Assembly: GCA_008692225.1 (NCBI GenBank)
Contig: VICG01000010.1
Location: 806,001-870,000 of the forward strand
DNA: 64,000 nucleotides
Source: Monilinia fructicola
Lineage: Eukaryota > Ascomycota > Leotiomycetes > Helotiales > Sclerotiniaceae
Direction: 5' to 3'
A program made the position numbers and the translations under genes. Position 1 is the stretch's first letter; each line of letters opens with the position of its first letter. The notes beneath the pieces are model-generated. The model was given only the letters and a program-made list of their open reading frames with translations, did not search any database and was not told the origin of the DNA. Positions 48,647-63,166 of this stretch are shown one piece after another.

Positions 48647-51600
48647 TCCGCCAAGGAGATGAGTAGTCGAGCAGTGATCCAGCATGCATGTACCATATAT
48701 TTTAGAACGATGGATTCGGTAGACGAGAAGTCGAATGAATGAAAGACTGAATGCCCGCATGCAAGCCCTTCCCACAAACGCCTTGCAAACCCTCATCAAC
48801 CGCGATATCATCACTAGCGCGTAGATGTGAATGAACGCCTCTAGAATCACAGCGCAGTCGTGCAAAGGACCAAGATTCCAACACCCCCTGATTTCGCGAG
48901 GGTAGCCAGTCCCCATGCCCCGACGTACAACGCAACGCTGACCACGGGGCCCCCTCCCGCCACACCGCAAGAACATAGACTCGCTCCACGCATCACAACG
49001 AGGGCACGTAACGTCCACGATAACGTCGTGCCTCGACTTCTGACGCGGGAACACGCACGGACAAAGCAACGCTGCGAGACAACCAACCAACCAACCGACA
49101 TGCATACATACATACACACTCCACGCGCGATCTCGATGCCAGCAAGAATACGTGGAGCGACGACGGCTCTTGTAGATACCTAGTATCTACATAGAACGTC
49201 GGCGAGAGATGATTACCGAACGGGGTCTTATCCGCTGGGACGCGAATGGGCAATGAATGTATCTGGATCCCTGGAGCACGGGGGATGATTTGCGCCGCGG
49301 CAGGAGGTGAAGTGCCGAGGGAGACAGAAGATAGACATGCGAGATGGATGATTCCTGACGCGAGATGCGCAGCAGGAAAGAGAATCAAAATCCATCCCGG
49401 ATGAGAGAAGCGCGGGTGTCCCCTATCCGATCGAGAAATCGCCGTCGGGCGGGACCATCGAGTGCGCCGCTCCGCCCCCATCCCATCAACGACAGGATCC
49501 CGGGAACTATCTCCACACGGAACAGCGGGAAAGGTATGAGGTCGAGATTTCACGGTGTGCAGATCTAGGGTGGCGTGGGATGGATAGTCTGACGCGAGAG
49601 AGGAACCTCGTTTTGGTTATGCCAGCTTGATATTGAATTAAAGGCTGCGGGATAGGAAAAAGTAGGGCGTAGTTCTCGTGTTGGCCCGGACGCTGGCCTC
49701 CACGATGGAAGAAGATACGAATGCTCAGAATGCAACTACAGGCATCACGGTGGGTTGTGTAGCGCAGCGCGCTTACAGTCCACAGCCAACGTACCTACGT
49801 ACTTAGCCATCTTCAAACAAACAAATCCATCGCTCTATTGCAGGCTACTACCGACCATTCACGCACGCCGTTCCATCATAAACACAAACGTCACGTCACG
49901 CAACTCCCGATATACTACCGCCGAGAGGCAGCGCGCACAGCTCAGCAAACGATCTTCTCGTATGGTCTCGTCCACCATCCACACCATCCACCATCCACCA
50001 CCACCATTAGCCCTGCGCGTCTATGCCACGCGGCTACGAGAAAACCCAATGCACAGCATCCTTATCACATCACATCGCAGCACAGCACTTGCCAATGTGC
50101 TGCCCGAGTGTTGCGCGACTGCGAGTTGACTTTCTCCACGACAACGGGAGATGATGCAAAGTGCAGATCATGGGGATTGTGTGCACTGCGCAGCCGATGG
50201 CGATGGCCATGGCAACTAGAAGTTAGATGGAGGAGTGAGATCAGAAGGGCCTTGGCTCGCAGTACAGGTAAGTTGACATCTCGAGAGCAGTGCTTAATTT
50301 TGAAAGCCGGTTAGCATGGAACAAACGAGTCCTCGAATGAATTTCCCAGCCTCTTTCCAATACGACCACCGATTGTTTGGCTGACCGATTAATCAACCAA
50401 TGATCCCGTACAAGAAACCAAACCGCGAATCCGAGACTCAACATACATTTACACTTCCCCGAAAGTTAAAATCGTATCATATTGGATTCGTAATACTCAC
50501 TGTACAGGCTTATCAGTACTGGTATCCCACCGCCACTCCTGAAGTCTTTAGTACTGTATCTTGGTGACCTACACAACTCAAACATTCGCTACTCATGTCG
50601 CTGCATATGCGACGCCACATGGATTTATAAATTAGATGTCAATATTGAGGCTGTTAGCTCTGATGCTAAGTGGGCGCATGAAGCAAAAAACCCATGTTTA
50701 GCAGCGAAGGAAAAAGAAAAGCCTTTGTATTTTTGTCCAAACCCTCCCCACAGAGGTATAACAGTTCAGGACTAAACAGAAAGCCGTACTGTAGCGACAG
50801 CGCCTAGTTTTAGTTCCGCACCGGAACTTGGTATTGCGATTCCGTGATGAGTTGTTAGGCCATGAGTGCCAACGAGTTGAATGAGAGTTTTAACTTATCT
50901 CCCTGTGTTATAGCAAGACTCGGATATATGTGTGAGTGGTGATCTCTCTAGGATTACTGAAGATTATTTATATCGGCTGTTCTGTTGGGTTATAATGATC
51001 AGCGGAAACGTAACGCCACTCTAAAGTCGGCGTGTATTTGCCAGTGTAGTTGGTACATAAAAGTGGAATTACACTTTTGATTTCCAGGCTTTCAGCTTTC
51101 TGCTACTTGTATGAGAAGGAACATGGTTGTCCCCCCTCTGATGATTCTCGTTGAAATTAAGAAGCAAACATGAAAATCTCCTCAATTCAAAGTAACTAAG
51201 AGAATGGGCGGTATGGATTCATTCTCCGTAAAGCACAGTGGAGCAATTTCAATTCAGGTTTATCAATCCCTAGGGACGAAGGCCTTTGATTTGTAGATCG
51301 CTGGGCTATGTCATGCTCTAGGCGGTGTGCTAATTTGGACGGTGTATAATCGTAACACGCAAAATGTCACGAGTCGTTGAATCGTTCGCCTCGGCGGGGG
51401 ATATGGCATGATGTGAGCCGCCTCACGCGACGTAAACTGCCCTAGAAGAAACGAAGTCCCTTCAATCTTCGAGATCCACGTGGATACTCGAAGACCAAGC
51501 GCGACTAACTGCTAGTCAGGGCCGTGATTCAGAACAAAGCTCAGAACGGAAGCCGCATTGCGGTAATGCTTCCTACTGTACTGTAGAGTACGTTCCCTTC

Positions 51601-54600
51601 ATGTGGAAATCTCCAGGACACGAGTAGCGAGGCATATTTCCGGCGAGACATAAACTTAAAATCATGACGCTCAGGGATCAACCCAGGGTTGAAAGCAAAG
51701 CGAATATTTGAAGTATTGATGGTGCATAAGTGGGATAGATGACACAGGCAGCGTCACTAGGCCATGATCTACGGAAAAAAAGGAATTTGATGTGTGAACT
51801 GTTCAGCAGAAGACGGGAAGGGAGAAATAGTGTACGCCACCAACTGGCAAAAGCTCCTCGGCTGCGGGAGAAGACTTCGAGAGATGACATCTTCCCGTCC
51901 ATTAGTTCATATGCTAAACAGGCCCATGTAACTATGGGTAAGGGTGAGAGCTTTGTCTACTTTTTTGCCAGTGCTTCTTCAGCCTCTTCTTCATCGGGTA
52001 TATCTGAAGTGAGTATCTAATCTCGGTGGTCAATCGGAATTTAAATCACAAATGCCATGGGGTATAGGAATGCTAGATTCAGAATACCACCTCGCAAATA
52101 ACGCGGATTATTGAAATGGTATGGCAACCTAGGAAAGTGAAGATCGATATATTCACCACGGTTGACAGATATTAGTCGCTGTTTGCGGCGCAGTAATGTC
52201 AGCCCAATTATTGATGCTTTTCTTCATGCCTCAAGGGAAAGTAACATATGCATGAAACAACCTTGGAAAGTTCTTGTAACGCATTGGCCACGTCGTATGC
52301 ATTTTGTGCCCACGACCCAACGAGGAAGGCGTTAGTTGAGGGCCGGGCAATAGAGTCCATCAACCTACACTGTATGCCTATGCAAAGCAAAAGTAACTCC
52401 ATGTATGGAGAGCAAAGAAAATCAAACTTTACTACAGAGTAGAATCACTTATCCAACTTGCGGAAAGAGGCTTCAATGTCCAACCTCCTTGGTGAATACT
52501 GACATCAATTGACCGAAAGATTGTACGAACCCTGGGAAGGAAGTTGGGTTAAGCATAAGAGAGCAAGCATTGGGTCATCTATCGAGACTCCCTATGGAAT
52601 AATGATGGAAGAAACGAAGGTCTCGCTGGCCGTCCCCAAGTAACTTGGTTACTGGAAGCGGGTTCTCTCTTCATGTTCCGGTCGGTCTGGCCGGTTTCTC
52701 GTTCATTCACTTTATTTCGCTTTGCTTTGGAGTTTGAATTGTCCAGAAAGACCCATAAGATCCGAAGTGGCCGATATGAGAGTGAAACATTCATGCCCTT
52801 CTAGAAGGGTTTGAGAAGCTTCTAGCGTCTTGGTATCATGGCAAATAACGGTACAGCAATATATTTAAAAGTACTGGCTGTCGAAAAGATTATTGCTGTG
52901 AGTCTGTAATGGCCTATCCTTGAAGCTCAACGAATAGTTTTGTTCCCAAACTTTTATCCCTGGTCAAAGTAGAATCCCCTATTGGACTCTTGTAGTCCCT
53001 TCTGCTGGGAAAGCGTAACATTCCGTTTCTGGAACGAGAGCGTTTTAAAACATAGCAATGAAGCTAGGAACTTTCCCACTGTTTAAACCGTGAGCGCTTG
53101 AAAATGCAATCAATCAGGCTGCCATTTAATCAAGTTGTAAAACATGATGGGACGAGGTACAGTACGGTAGGTGTATAACACACATATTAATTATTAACCG
53201 AGAGGAGATTGGTGCACTGAATTGGACAAAGCTTATGGCAACAATCCCGTGACTTGATGATTCATACGTCTAAACCTTCACTTCATGAATGAGAACCTTG
53301 AACTTGAAGGCTTGAGAAGAGTTCGACTTCTCCGAAAAAATCGCATATCACTTTCGGATATCCCTTTGTTGTAAATCTGTTAGGAAAAAAAAAAAGAGGT
53401 GACAGTCCAAGTGGAGTTGTTGCACTAGACTCAAGAGGTAGTGTACCCGGTAGTAATCTGGCAAAGACAACGCATGGATAATAAAGCGACCCGGTCTCTC
53501 ACCTAGCAATGGCTAGCATTCGATCCAATGCTATGGGTTCTGGGAAAATGGAAATTAGATCTGATTTCTCGACAGGGTTCGCACGTTTTAACGAAGACAA
53601 GAAGCATGGCTTACGGTACCGTATGGTCAGCATGATGAAGCGCCCTTGGATGCTTGGACAGTTAGGAAAGTGGGGGTTTTTGCAATGAAGGACTTGAAAA
53701 GCTGTGATACTCATATGTCCTAAGCACAAACTTATCCAAATGCGAGATACTCTTGCCTGGGGGGTGGTGAGCTTCCAAGTTAGCTTTTATCCGAGCTTCC
53801 GTGGTCAATTGCCAATAGGGTTGACCATGAAGTGAGACGACCCTGCAGGGAAGAAAGGGAACAAGGGAACGAAGGTAAACAGGGGGAAACGGGCTATCGT
53901 TGTATTAGACGGTCAGCTACAGTACGGAGTAGAATTTATCAGAGTCGTGTCTATTTTGATTGAAGAGGAGATAATACATACTGTATCCTTATATGTCTTT
54001 GGCCATATTCCGATACCTACTCGCTTTGGTCGAGTGGGTAAAGACATGGGTACAGATTCAAATTATATAATAATAACAATCGCTGAGTCATAATATGAGA
54101 GTTGATTTAGAAGAGAGAATTTCTTGGTTCTCAAGATGAAGAGAATGTTTTGAAAACTTCTAGAAGTTTTCGATAAGCTAAAGCTAATTGACTACATACA
54201 GTACCACCTCCTGTACAGTACCTAGTACTTTCTCACTGTAGTAGTCTGGACTAACCTTGAAAACAAACCGGGCAATTTCCAGAAATACAGCAATACAGTA
54301 CTGTATGTATTGCAACCGAAATGGAAGTGGCTACTACCGTTTCTTTCCCTTGTACAGTAATGAATGGTCGGTCCATGGTCCAGGTATGTATGGTTGGCTG
54401 ATTTATGGAGGACCAGTTTACCAACAGCATGGACGGAGGTTCATATCGAGTTCGTATGACGCCACTCAGTTTTCCAACCTTCCAATCTTCCAGCTTTCCT
54501 CCTCGTACCATATTCTAAATATCTCACTACTGCGTCACGTAGGTCGGTCCTCCGTACTCTCACATCCCTCATCGACCCTCAAATTCAGCTGATCTCTTTC

Positions 54601-57600
54601 ACGTTATTAATCTTTAGCCGACGATGTATACGTCAGTTTCGCAAGGATGGTACACTTTGGGTGCCGCATAATCTTTGCCCAATAGCTGCTACATTGTCGT
54701 ATAGTATATTGCATTTGATCCTCGGATCCTTCCAACAAGCAATTTGGACCCTGTATGCAAAGCGAACAATCGTCCTGTACTGTACAATAATAATGTATAG
54801 AGTACGTTGCGAAACATGTTGCCCATGTGAACTTTTCCAGGGTCTGGAGGCTTTTCTAATCACTCAGTATTTCAACGGTATGACTGCCGTGCAAGGGATG
54901 CTGCATCACCTCCGGACCGGTATGCTCTGTCTATGTCAAGAACAATCACGAGATCGGTATATGGGCGCTGTACTGTACTGTGCTGTACTGTAAAAGTGTC
55001 CAAGATTTTTCGGATCCTCTCCCGCTCAGGGGCGAGACCAGAGTTCCCCCTGGTTAGCTTGCTTTTCCATACCGCCTCCTGGTTCCCAAATCTCAAAGAC
55101 ACCCCAGAACCTATTGCCCACCCTCTCTCGCCCGAGCCGCCCCACGTGTCTCGCATTGGGCCGAGGATCGTGATCGCTCTCATTGTCTCAAAGGCTAGGT
55201 GTTGAAGAAGAATTAAACATACATTCCGCCAGTTCTACTGTGCAGTAAGATCCCAGTTTTTGAAGGTGTCGCCCCTCTGCTGTATCGTCTGTCGATAAGT
55301 GATGGTAACGTCCCGATCCTGTTGTTAGCTGAATATGACGGTGGCCCTTGATGATATGCAAGGTCACTGTTCACAAGGCGGTTAGGATACGAATTTTCTA
55401 GGGATAGTCTACTTTAGGGTACCCGTGAAAATGCAATCAGGCACGAGCACAGACGCAGATGCATTGTGGCTTAGCTTGTTAGGAGTTTTAGCAAAATTAG
55501 CTTTCTCCATCAATCATTACCATTTTGGGACTCTTGTGAACTTTATGACGGTGTAGGGTACGTATCTACTATCTGCTATCGAGTCAAGATGCAGCGCAAG
55601 ATTTCCCAGGGTGCGACTTCTCAGGAGAGGTCTCCAATATTGTAGGTTCAAACTGGGTAAATGGTTTCTTAGCGTGGAAGCGTACCTTGCTACTCGCAAC
55701 ACACGCTCCTTGAATTGAACCTGTCACAGCGTAGCGCGTGTGAGCACAGGAATCGTACAACTCGCAAGCACATACGATAAACGCGGTGTCTAAGCAGTTT
55801 CCAGACAGACATTCTAGAAAACCAGGATACCCGATACTTGTTCCTTCTACGGATAGAGAGGAGCGTGGGGCACCGTTAATTGAGGGAGCATGAATGAAGT
55901 TGGGCCCCCTGTGATCCTTGGTCACTCGATCATCATCCATTGTGAAGATGAATTGTGAATGGTGGATATGGACATTGTAAACAAAGTTAATTTACCACCA
56001 TTTGGCAAGATAGCATGAGAGCGACAAGAACTCGGGATGAATCTTGATACGGAGCCGGTGTTGGCATTATCCTGTCAAGTTTCCCTCGGGGTCCACCGTA
56101 AATGGTTTGGAATAAAAGTATAATATGAAAGTAGAAGTAGCACGAAGCTGTGGCAAAGAACATTTGCAAATTGCAATCAGTCGGCGTACAGCACAGTAGT
56201 ACTTGTGTGGGAGGTGTATCGTGAGACAGATCAAAGTCGATATGCCCCAGAGACCAGGTGCGAGGCCCCTCAAGCTAAAGGTGCAGTATGGTTGGTTCGT
56301 ATGTGTTGTACAGTCCTTTTGCTGGTGCCTGCGTCAACTAGAGAAGCCATACTCCGTACAGTATTCATGTTTGAGAGACTGCGGTGACAGGATCTGTAGG
56401 ATTGAGTCGCGTTCGACCAGGGTATCTAATAAGGGATTCTTGGAGACTGGGACACTTTAGACCACCTTGGGAATCTTCATCTAGTTAAGTGTGCACAGTA
56501 CAGGACTGTACAGTATGTAAATATTTACATATATTAAAAGAAAGTGAGTGTCCTCCGTCCGGACACGGTATGAAGGAGTGGATTGAGAAGTGGAGGTTGA
56601 TCGGCAGAACTTTAAGCCATCTCTCTTTCTTGTCCATCCACATGTTGCCCATGCAATATCGAGGTATGTTCTGTAGCATGTTGTATGTACTATGTACAGA
56701 GGATGGATGGGACATGTCCATTGAGAAAGCTTCTTTTCTTCTTCTTTCCTTCTGATTAGTTTTCCATGGCTAGTCTGCCAAATTGCCAATGTTCCAATTT
56801 GTTAATGTACCTGTTACGTTACGAGTCTGCCAATCTACTGTACCAATCTACCAATCTACCAATCTACCAATGTTGAATCTTGCCTTCCCATGCTTCCAAG
56901 TTGTCTTCCTGCTCCTATTCCTGTTCCTGTTCCTCTTCCTGTTTCTCCTCCTCTTCCTCTTGCTCTCCTATCCTCTCCTCTCCTTTCCCATCCCATCCCA
57001 TCCTATGCTCTCCCCTCCCCTCCTCTCCCCTCCCTACTGTGAATGCCCCCCCACTTCCCTTCTCCCCTCCCCCCTTTAACTAAAGTTCTGACCACCCACT
57101 CTGTTTTTAAGTTTTAGCGACTATTTTATTATTATTATCATACAATACATACCAATACAGTGCTCCGTAGAACAAGATCCAGACAAGAGAATAATGGCAA
57201 GCAAAGCACTGGCTAAACTGACTAAACTGACTAAACGGTACTCTGCACTCTTTCTCACAGTACCTGTACAAAGTACAAGGGACTCACGGGTCCCCACGAA
57301 CAAGCCTGCACAAAAAGCTAACGAACCCTGTAAAAATTAAAAAAGCATCAACAGCCACCCACTATTGCCGAATAGAAGGCCAAAAGAAGGATTGGAAGTT
57401 GGAACCCTTTTTTTCTTTTTTGCTTCTACTTGTACCTCCGTAGTTGATTAGTAATAATTCTTTCTCTCTTTCCTCTTTCCTCTTTCCTGTTTCCTCCATC
57501 CTCCATCCTCCATTCCCCATTCTCCATCCATCCATCCATCATCCTCCCTCGCCCCTCGCCCCTCGCCCCTCCCACCTGCCCTCCCTCTCCTCTCCTCTCC

Positions 57601-58600
57601 TCTCCTCTCCTCTCCTCTCCTCCCCTCGACGAATAATCTAATCTATCTTTCACTGTACTACTGGGTACCTTGTACTTACTTACTGTACTTGTACGTATGC
57701 TGTACGGAGCACTATATGGATCCTCTGAAACTTCAAGACTCTAAGACTGTCACCCATCCCTCCTCCCCCGGTCTTCCTTAATAATAATTCCGCATTCCTT
57801 GTCATTTCTTCCTTGTCCCTTTCCTTCGAGATACCTACCGAGCTGTCTCCTGTACCAACCTACCAACTACCTGCTACTTACTACTTACTACTTACTACTT
57901 ACCTACCCAATGACGGCTCTCCCACGCCTAAGGTTCTTCTTATTAAATGTTCCAATCTACTGTATGATTTTACTGTAATATACCAACCACATACACCTTA
58001 CATACACGTCAAACACTAAAAACCATAAAACCATAAAACCATAAAAAGAATAAAAGAATAAAAAATAAAATAAAAAATAAAATAAAATAAAATAAAATAA
58101 AATAAATCAAAATAAAATAGATCAAAATAAATCAAATCAAAATAAACCAAACCAAAACAAAACAAAACAAGCCAAAACATCTGTGAGTGAGTGAGCGCCT
58201 TCTTTCTACAATACACGCACAATACATGCATGATACACGAACCTTCTCTCCGTCTTGAACTCTCTCTTCTTTCATCATTATCATTATCATTATCATCATC
58301 ATCTTCTCCTTCTTCTCCTTCTCCTCCTTCTCCTTCTTCTCCTCCTTCTCCTTCTTCTGCTTCTTCCTTTTCATCAGCACCATCATCCACCATCAACCCA
58401 TCCATCCTTCATCATTCCTCATTCCTCACCATCAAACTCTTACGCTTTGATATCTTGGCTTCTCCTTTGCCGTTTCTAATTGAAGAACGTCCCGTCAATC
58501 GACAGAACATTTCATCTCGATTATATCGTATTTTATTTTATTATATTGCATTTTACAACATTCCATATTGATTTGATATATTTAAGTTGATATCGGCGCA

Positions 58601-59855
58601 TTGTCAACCATTAAAAAGTACCTGCCACATTGTATCCCGAGCTTCTAGTTCCGCCTAGAAGCAGCCTCCATCTCAAGATCTCGCCCTACAGTAAATCAAT
58701 CGCATGGTTCCTTCCGAGGCATCTCAATAACCTTCCTTCGTATCACCTTGAAAACTACCTCTTCACCCAACGTCGGTTCCAATCCTGTAAGATCAGATTA
58801 CAATCTTAATGTAAGTTGACAATTCCGTACCCATCACTTGTATCGATAGGGAAAACAACGACTAACAACTCACGGCGCACTAGCACATCATCTAAACATT
58901 TGCCAGGTTATCTCGAAGCTCAACCGATCAGTCTCTCTCCCTCCAGGACGCGCTACAACCAGAATCTACCAACAGAGAAACCAATACATCTTTGCGACTG
59001 AACCTATAGCAAAAGGTCTCGAGTCTTACGCGCGCATTTATACAAAGAGCAAAAGCCATCTACGATCGGACGAAGCAGCCCTCATCTCCTCTCACACAAG
59101 AAAGAGTTTGCAGATTCTCTGAAATTCACTCAAACAATTTCAATAATCAAGTCTGGAAGCGCGCCACTTCAAAGGCAATTCATCCATACATCGCATCTCA
59201 CATTTGAAATTGATTCGATACATCATCTCATCAGACGAACCTTTGGCTCGTGCTTCAGACACTGCAGTATTCCGAACCAACATCTCTCCAGACAGATTCA
59301 GATACATTTTCAAGTTCGGGGAACCATATAGTTCTCACACACACGGGGGTCTTACAATACAACCCAAACGGACAAAAGAAAGTGTTTGCGCAGTTCGCCA
59401 CTCGAAGATCATTCACCCTTTAGCAAGAAGCCGTCAAAATACCTAGTATTTGGTCAAGTTTTCGGTATTGCAAATCTCATACTCTTCTGACCTGAAGAGC
59501 AGTAAAAAAAGAAGCCATTTCATTTTAACCGGCTGTACGGTTGCCCGTGCGTTGTGACATTTGCCGCATCCCCGCCAACCCAGCGCCCAGATTGGCGGAT
59601 ACATCACATCGTAACTAAACGTGGAATATTGAAATTGGTACAGTCAATTTCTTTTGGAAAGCATACAGTCCGCCTGGGCACACATTGATTGACCTAGTCA
59701 GTCCATCAGTCCGTCATCAGCAAGGTACGCTAGCTCGGATATCTACATATCTACATATTCACATATTTAGATACATCCCATCCATCCAGACATGCATCCG
59801 TCCATCCCTCCATCCCCCGTCCCTCCATATACACCTAGGGTACTTAGTAGGTACA

Positions 59856-59889
<34 letters not shown>

Positions 59890-60498
59890 CATATACACAC
59901 ACACACATACACACACAGTACATACCTGATCCACTCCATCCACTCGTCCCCTCATCCACTCATCCACCCTTTATACAGTACAGTCCCCTCTTCCTGTCTC
60001 TTAAACTATCCATTCCTACAGCTTGATAGAATTAGCGGTGTGCACCGTGCTGGCTTGTAATGCCAACACCACATACAGCAAGCAATTCTTACCCCATAAC
60101 ACTTTGCTAATATATTCACCCACTATAGACTTTCTTAAAAAGTGAAAAGGAGCCAAATTTCTCCAGGAAGAATTCAATCCAAGACTTCTTTCATCTTTTT
60201 TTAACTGGTCAGAAAATCAGTCTAATCACCTTATTTATCTATTTATTCACTTATTTATTATCCATTCACTGCGCTTGAATCTTACAACCAGATTCTTACT
60301 TAATATCTCATCTTCTTGCATACTACATACAGCCACTCGAACACTTGTTCCCGAGACATAAAGCAACCTTCGAGACACTGCACCATATTCCTAAACTTGG
60401 TACGAACGCCTGATCCAAGCGTTGATCACCTCCTAATAATCCTCTTTATTTCTCTTTACTTTATTTTTCCCAAGAGGGAATATTTTACTTATCTCATC
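58601..60498 (+). promoter_or_regulatory. Probable long spliced 5' leader and promoter of the C2H2 gene
   Basis: A canonical 73-nt intron signature sits at 58811-58883: GTAAGTTG donor, GACTAAC branch site, CACTAG acceptor. Upstream is a short open frame (ATG at 58704, MVPSEASQ, stop at 58728-58730). No long coding frame crosses the junction, so this looks like non-coding leader of a plus-strand transcript, and the next plus-strand gene starts at 60499. It also holds TACA repeats (59848-59885) and CATCC runs. Assignment to the zinc-finger gene is inference; a separate non-coding RNA is possible. Confidence 0.4.
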
Positions 60499-61972
60499 AT
60501 GGATATTAAAGAGATTGTTAATTCAAAGGGTGTGAAAGGAGCAGCAGCCGCCGCGGCAGCATCAGCATCAGCAAGTGGTCAAGCTCAAGACTTACATTTA
60601 TTGCAATCCATTTCACAAGCCAACGGTCTACGGATGTCTGATACTGCTTCTGATAGGGGTACTTCTCCTCATGGTTCTGAACATTCGCAATATTCTACTC
60701 CAAGAATGGGCATGAACGGAATGAACGGAGCACCAAATGGCATGCGTTATCCTTCACCTCCTGGTATGCAAGGTTCAATGCCAATGATGCAACAACCTTA
60801 TCGTCCTGATGTCACTTTCGATAATGGTATGATGCCTACACAACAGCAAGACAATACACGACAACGACAACCTGGAGATCTTACTGTCACAAAAGCTTTC
60901 CCCTGTAGCACTTGTGGCAAAGGATTTGCTCGTCGCAGTGACCTTGCAAGACACGGTAAGAGTCTCCTTTAAAAAGAAGAAAAGAAAACCAAATGCTGAT
61001 TGCTTCTTCAGAACGTATTCACAGTGGAGTCAGACCTCATGTCTGTGATTATCCTGGGTGTGGTAAGCAGTTTATTCAAAGATCTGCTTTAACAGTTCAT
61101 CTTCGAGTTCACACTGGTGAAAAGCCTCACACTTGCGAACGTTGTGCAAAGGTAAAGCTCTACTTCGTAGTATCGATAGCTTTGTGATTTTTGCTAACTT
61201 TAAATAGCCATTCAGTGATTCTAGCTCTCTTGCGAGACATCGACGCATTCATTCTGGAAAACGTCCATACAAGTGCCCATATGCAGATTGTCAAAAGACT
61301 TTCACAAGAAGAACCACCTTGACACGCCATCAAAACCACCATACCGGAACTGTTGAGGAGGCTGCTGCGGCAACTGCCGCTGCTCTTGCAACTCGCCCTG
61401 GAAACAACCGACCCAGCAGACAACGTTCCGATGGCGAGTCCTATTCAAACAACGGATCTCCAATGTCAACACCTTCCCCTGGTCGACACCTCTCTGCTTC
61501 CCCCAGCTCGGACATGGCACCATTGAATACTATGCAACGCCACCCTGGTGACTATGGCTACATGAACAACAGTTCTTTACCTGGGCATCTGCGAGGTGAT
61601 TACGGCGTACCAAACCAGCCCCCACCAGTGTCTACTGCTTTCGCAAATGGCATGCAGCGACCTACCTCCCACCCAACGGGTTATGGCCCACCCAACATTC
61701 TAGAACCTCCTGCCAACATGGAACAGCGACAACCAGGCAGTGCAAACGGTAGTCCACACATGGCCAACATGGGATGGCAATCACCCTCTCAAATGGCATC
61801 CCCGTCTCATAACAACACCTACGTCTACCCAGACCCTGATCCATTTGGATCTGGTGGTGCGATGGGCCAGATGTATTACCCAAACTCGAATATGAGACGA
61901 CCACAGAGCACGGAGCCAGAACAATATGATATGAAGCCGAGAATGAATGAAATGTGGGCTGCAGCTCAGTGA
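60499..61972 (+). CDS. C2H2 zinc-finger transcription factor with four tandem fingers (Azf1-like)
   Basis: Exons 60499-60955, 61012-61151 and 61208-61972 give 453 residues. The start [14 protein letters not shown] was chosen over an upstream in-frame ATG (60316) because the extra part reads like translated leader DNA. An Ala/Ser run follows, then a Met/Pro/Gln-rich segment. Finger 1 is [21 protein letters not shown] from residue 136, split by intron 1 after the first His. Finger 2 is [10 protein letters not shown]...HLRVH, finger 3 is [21 protein letters not shown] (intron 2 after CAK), and finger 4 is [10 protein letters not shown]...HQNHH. Linkers SGVRPHV, TGEKPHT and SGKRPYK are classical. 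The tail is Ala-, Pro-, Asn- and Met-rich and ends [13 protein letters not shown]. The spacing resembles fungal Azf1-type regulators; targets are unknown. The frame is intact. Confidence 0.93.
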
Positions 61973-63166
61973 AGACAGGTCGCACTGTCTGGAACATCTT
62001 TTCATGCTTCAAAATATTCTCTGATTTCATAGTGCAATGAATTTCTTCATGAACAGTGTTTGATACCCTGTACACATCACGACTCATTCATTCCTTTTTT
62101 TTTCTGATCGTACACTACAGGTGTTCGATAGTATTGCATACTATTAAAAAGCCTTCGTTGCCCTGATATTGGCGTTTTTGAGGTTCTATTGCAATCTTGC
62201 GATTTTGTGCTTTTTGGTTGGTCTTTTTACAGCGCGCGAAACTGAGAGCCTCTAGACATCACGAATTCAAAAAATGACTCGCTGTATAGCCGAGCAACAT
62301 GGGGTTGTGGATCATGCTGATGATCATGATTTTCGTCTTTCTCACTTTGTGTTCTGTTCTCCTGGTACCAAAGCTTCACTGTATGGATTTCTATCGTTTG
62401 GTTTGCTCGCTCGACGAGTTACCCCTTGTGATATGAGATTCCTACATTGGTTTTGTGATGATTGGGCGGCGTGGCTCAATTTCTTTACTTCTTACTTTAT
62501 TGTACAGTAGTAATCTAGGGATTGGGCAGATTTGGTTTGGGAAGGGGGATCAATTGATGGGTGGTTTGCTAGGTGGCTGCTTTGCTGCATTTTTTGGCGC
62601 CGATATCATGAGTGTAGATTACCTTTAATGAAAAATATTAAAATGATCTTGGTTTTTATTTCGCAATGTTGCGTTGTGATGTGCTCGTACGTGAATTGAG
62701 GGGATCTTATCGATCCCTGCTGTTGAGCCTTTGTAAGTAATGGCTGTGAGTGCATCAGACAGGGCACGGAGCTCGCAGAGCCAGATCTTTAACAAAATCC
62801 AATCTAGGAATTACCCATTCTTGAAAACCGGGTGGCATTCAAAAATGAAGTTGGAATCCAGTGTTGAGACTGTTTTTTGTATTTATTTTTTACCTTTTCC
62901 CCCTCGCGGCAATCGAATCTAATGTTTTACCCGAACCAAGCCATATAGAATTACATGAGAGGACCAGTTGAACTCCTTGTCATCTATCTGATAAAGACTC
63001 ATCTCCGTTGTACCTTCCCTATTTGTCTGCCTCTCCCTCATCCCACCAACGCCCTCGTTCATCCAACGCCATCTTCCGTCCTCCTCATCAACCCCGCCCG
63101 GATTGCTCTTCACACCTCTGACGTTTGGTGATCTCTTTCATCGTCGAAAGAAAATGTCTCTGAGAC
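61973..63166. other. Convergent intergenic region
   Basis: Holds the 3' ends of the zinc-finger gene (plus) and RIB3 (minus). Sequence is ordinary with T-rich stretches; no gene seen. Confidence 0.65.

Larger units (their letters stand above)
45058..58600. other. 13.5-kb gene-poor region of ordinary base composition
   Basis: I could not support any protein gene apart from one weak small frame at 48323. Base composition is normal, unlike the RIP blocks, so it is not an obvious dead transposon. It includes a TCAG array (45519-45562), a 38-bp tandem duplication (46623-46698), TACTGTA/TACAGTA-rich stretches (54190-54310, 54960-54995, 56490-56520), exact TACTCCGTA words at 53923 and 56350, pyrimidine-rich tracts (56905-57080, 57460-57630), and A-rich AAAATAA repeats at 58020-58170 followed by TTC/TCC repeats to 58380. 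Confidence 0.55.

Noticed and set aside
55584..55940. 118-codon minus-strand frame with several Cys
   Set aside because: No start context, intron or family resemblance; frames of this size are expected by chance in 15 kb of ordinary DNA.
58016..58405. 129-codon acidic minus-strand frame
   Set aside because: Its Glu/Asp run and Phe/Tyr tail come from TTC/TCC and AAAATAA simple repeats.
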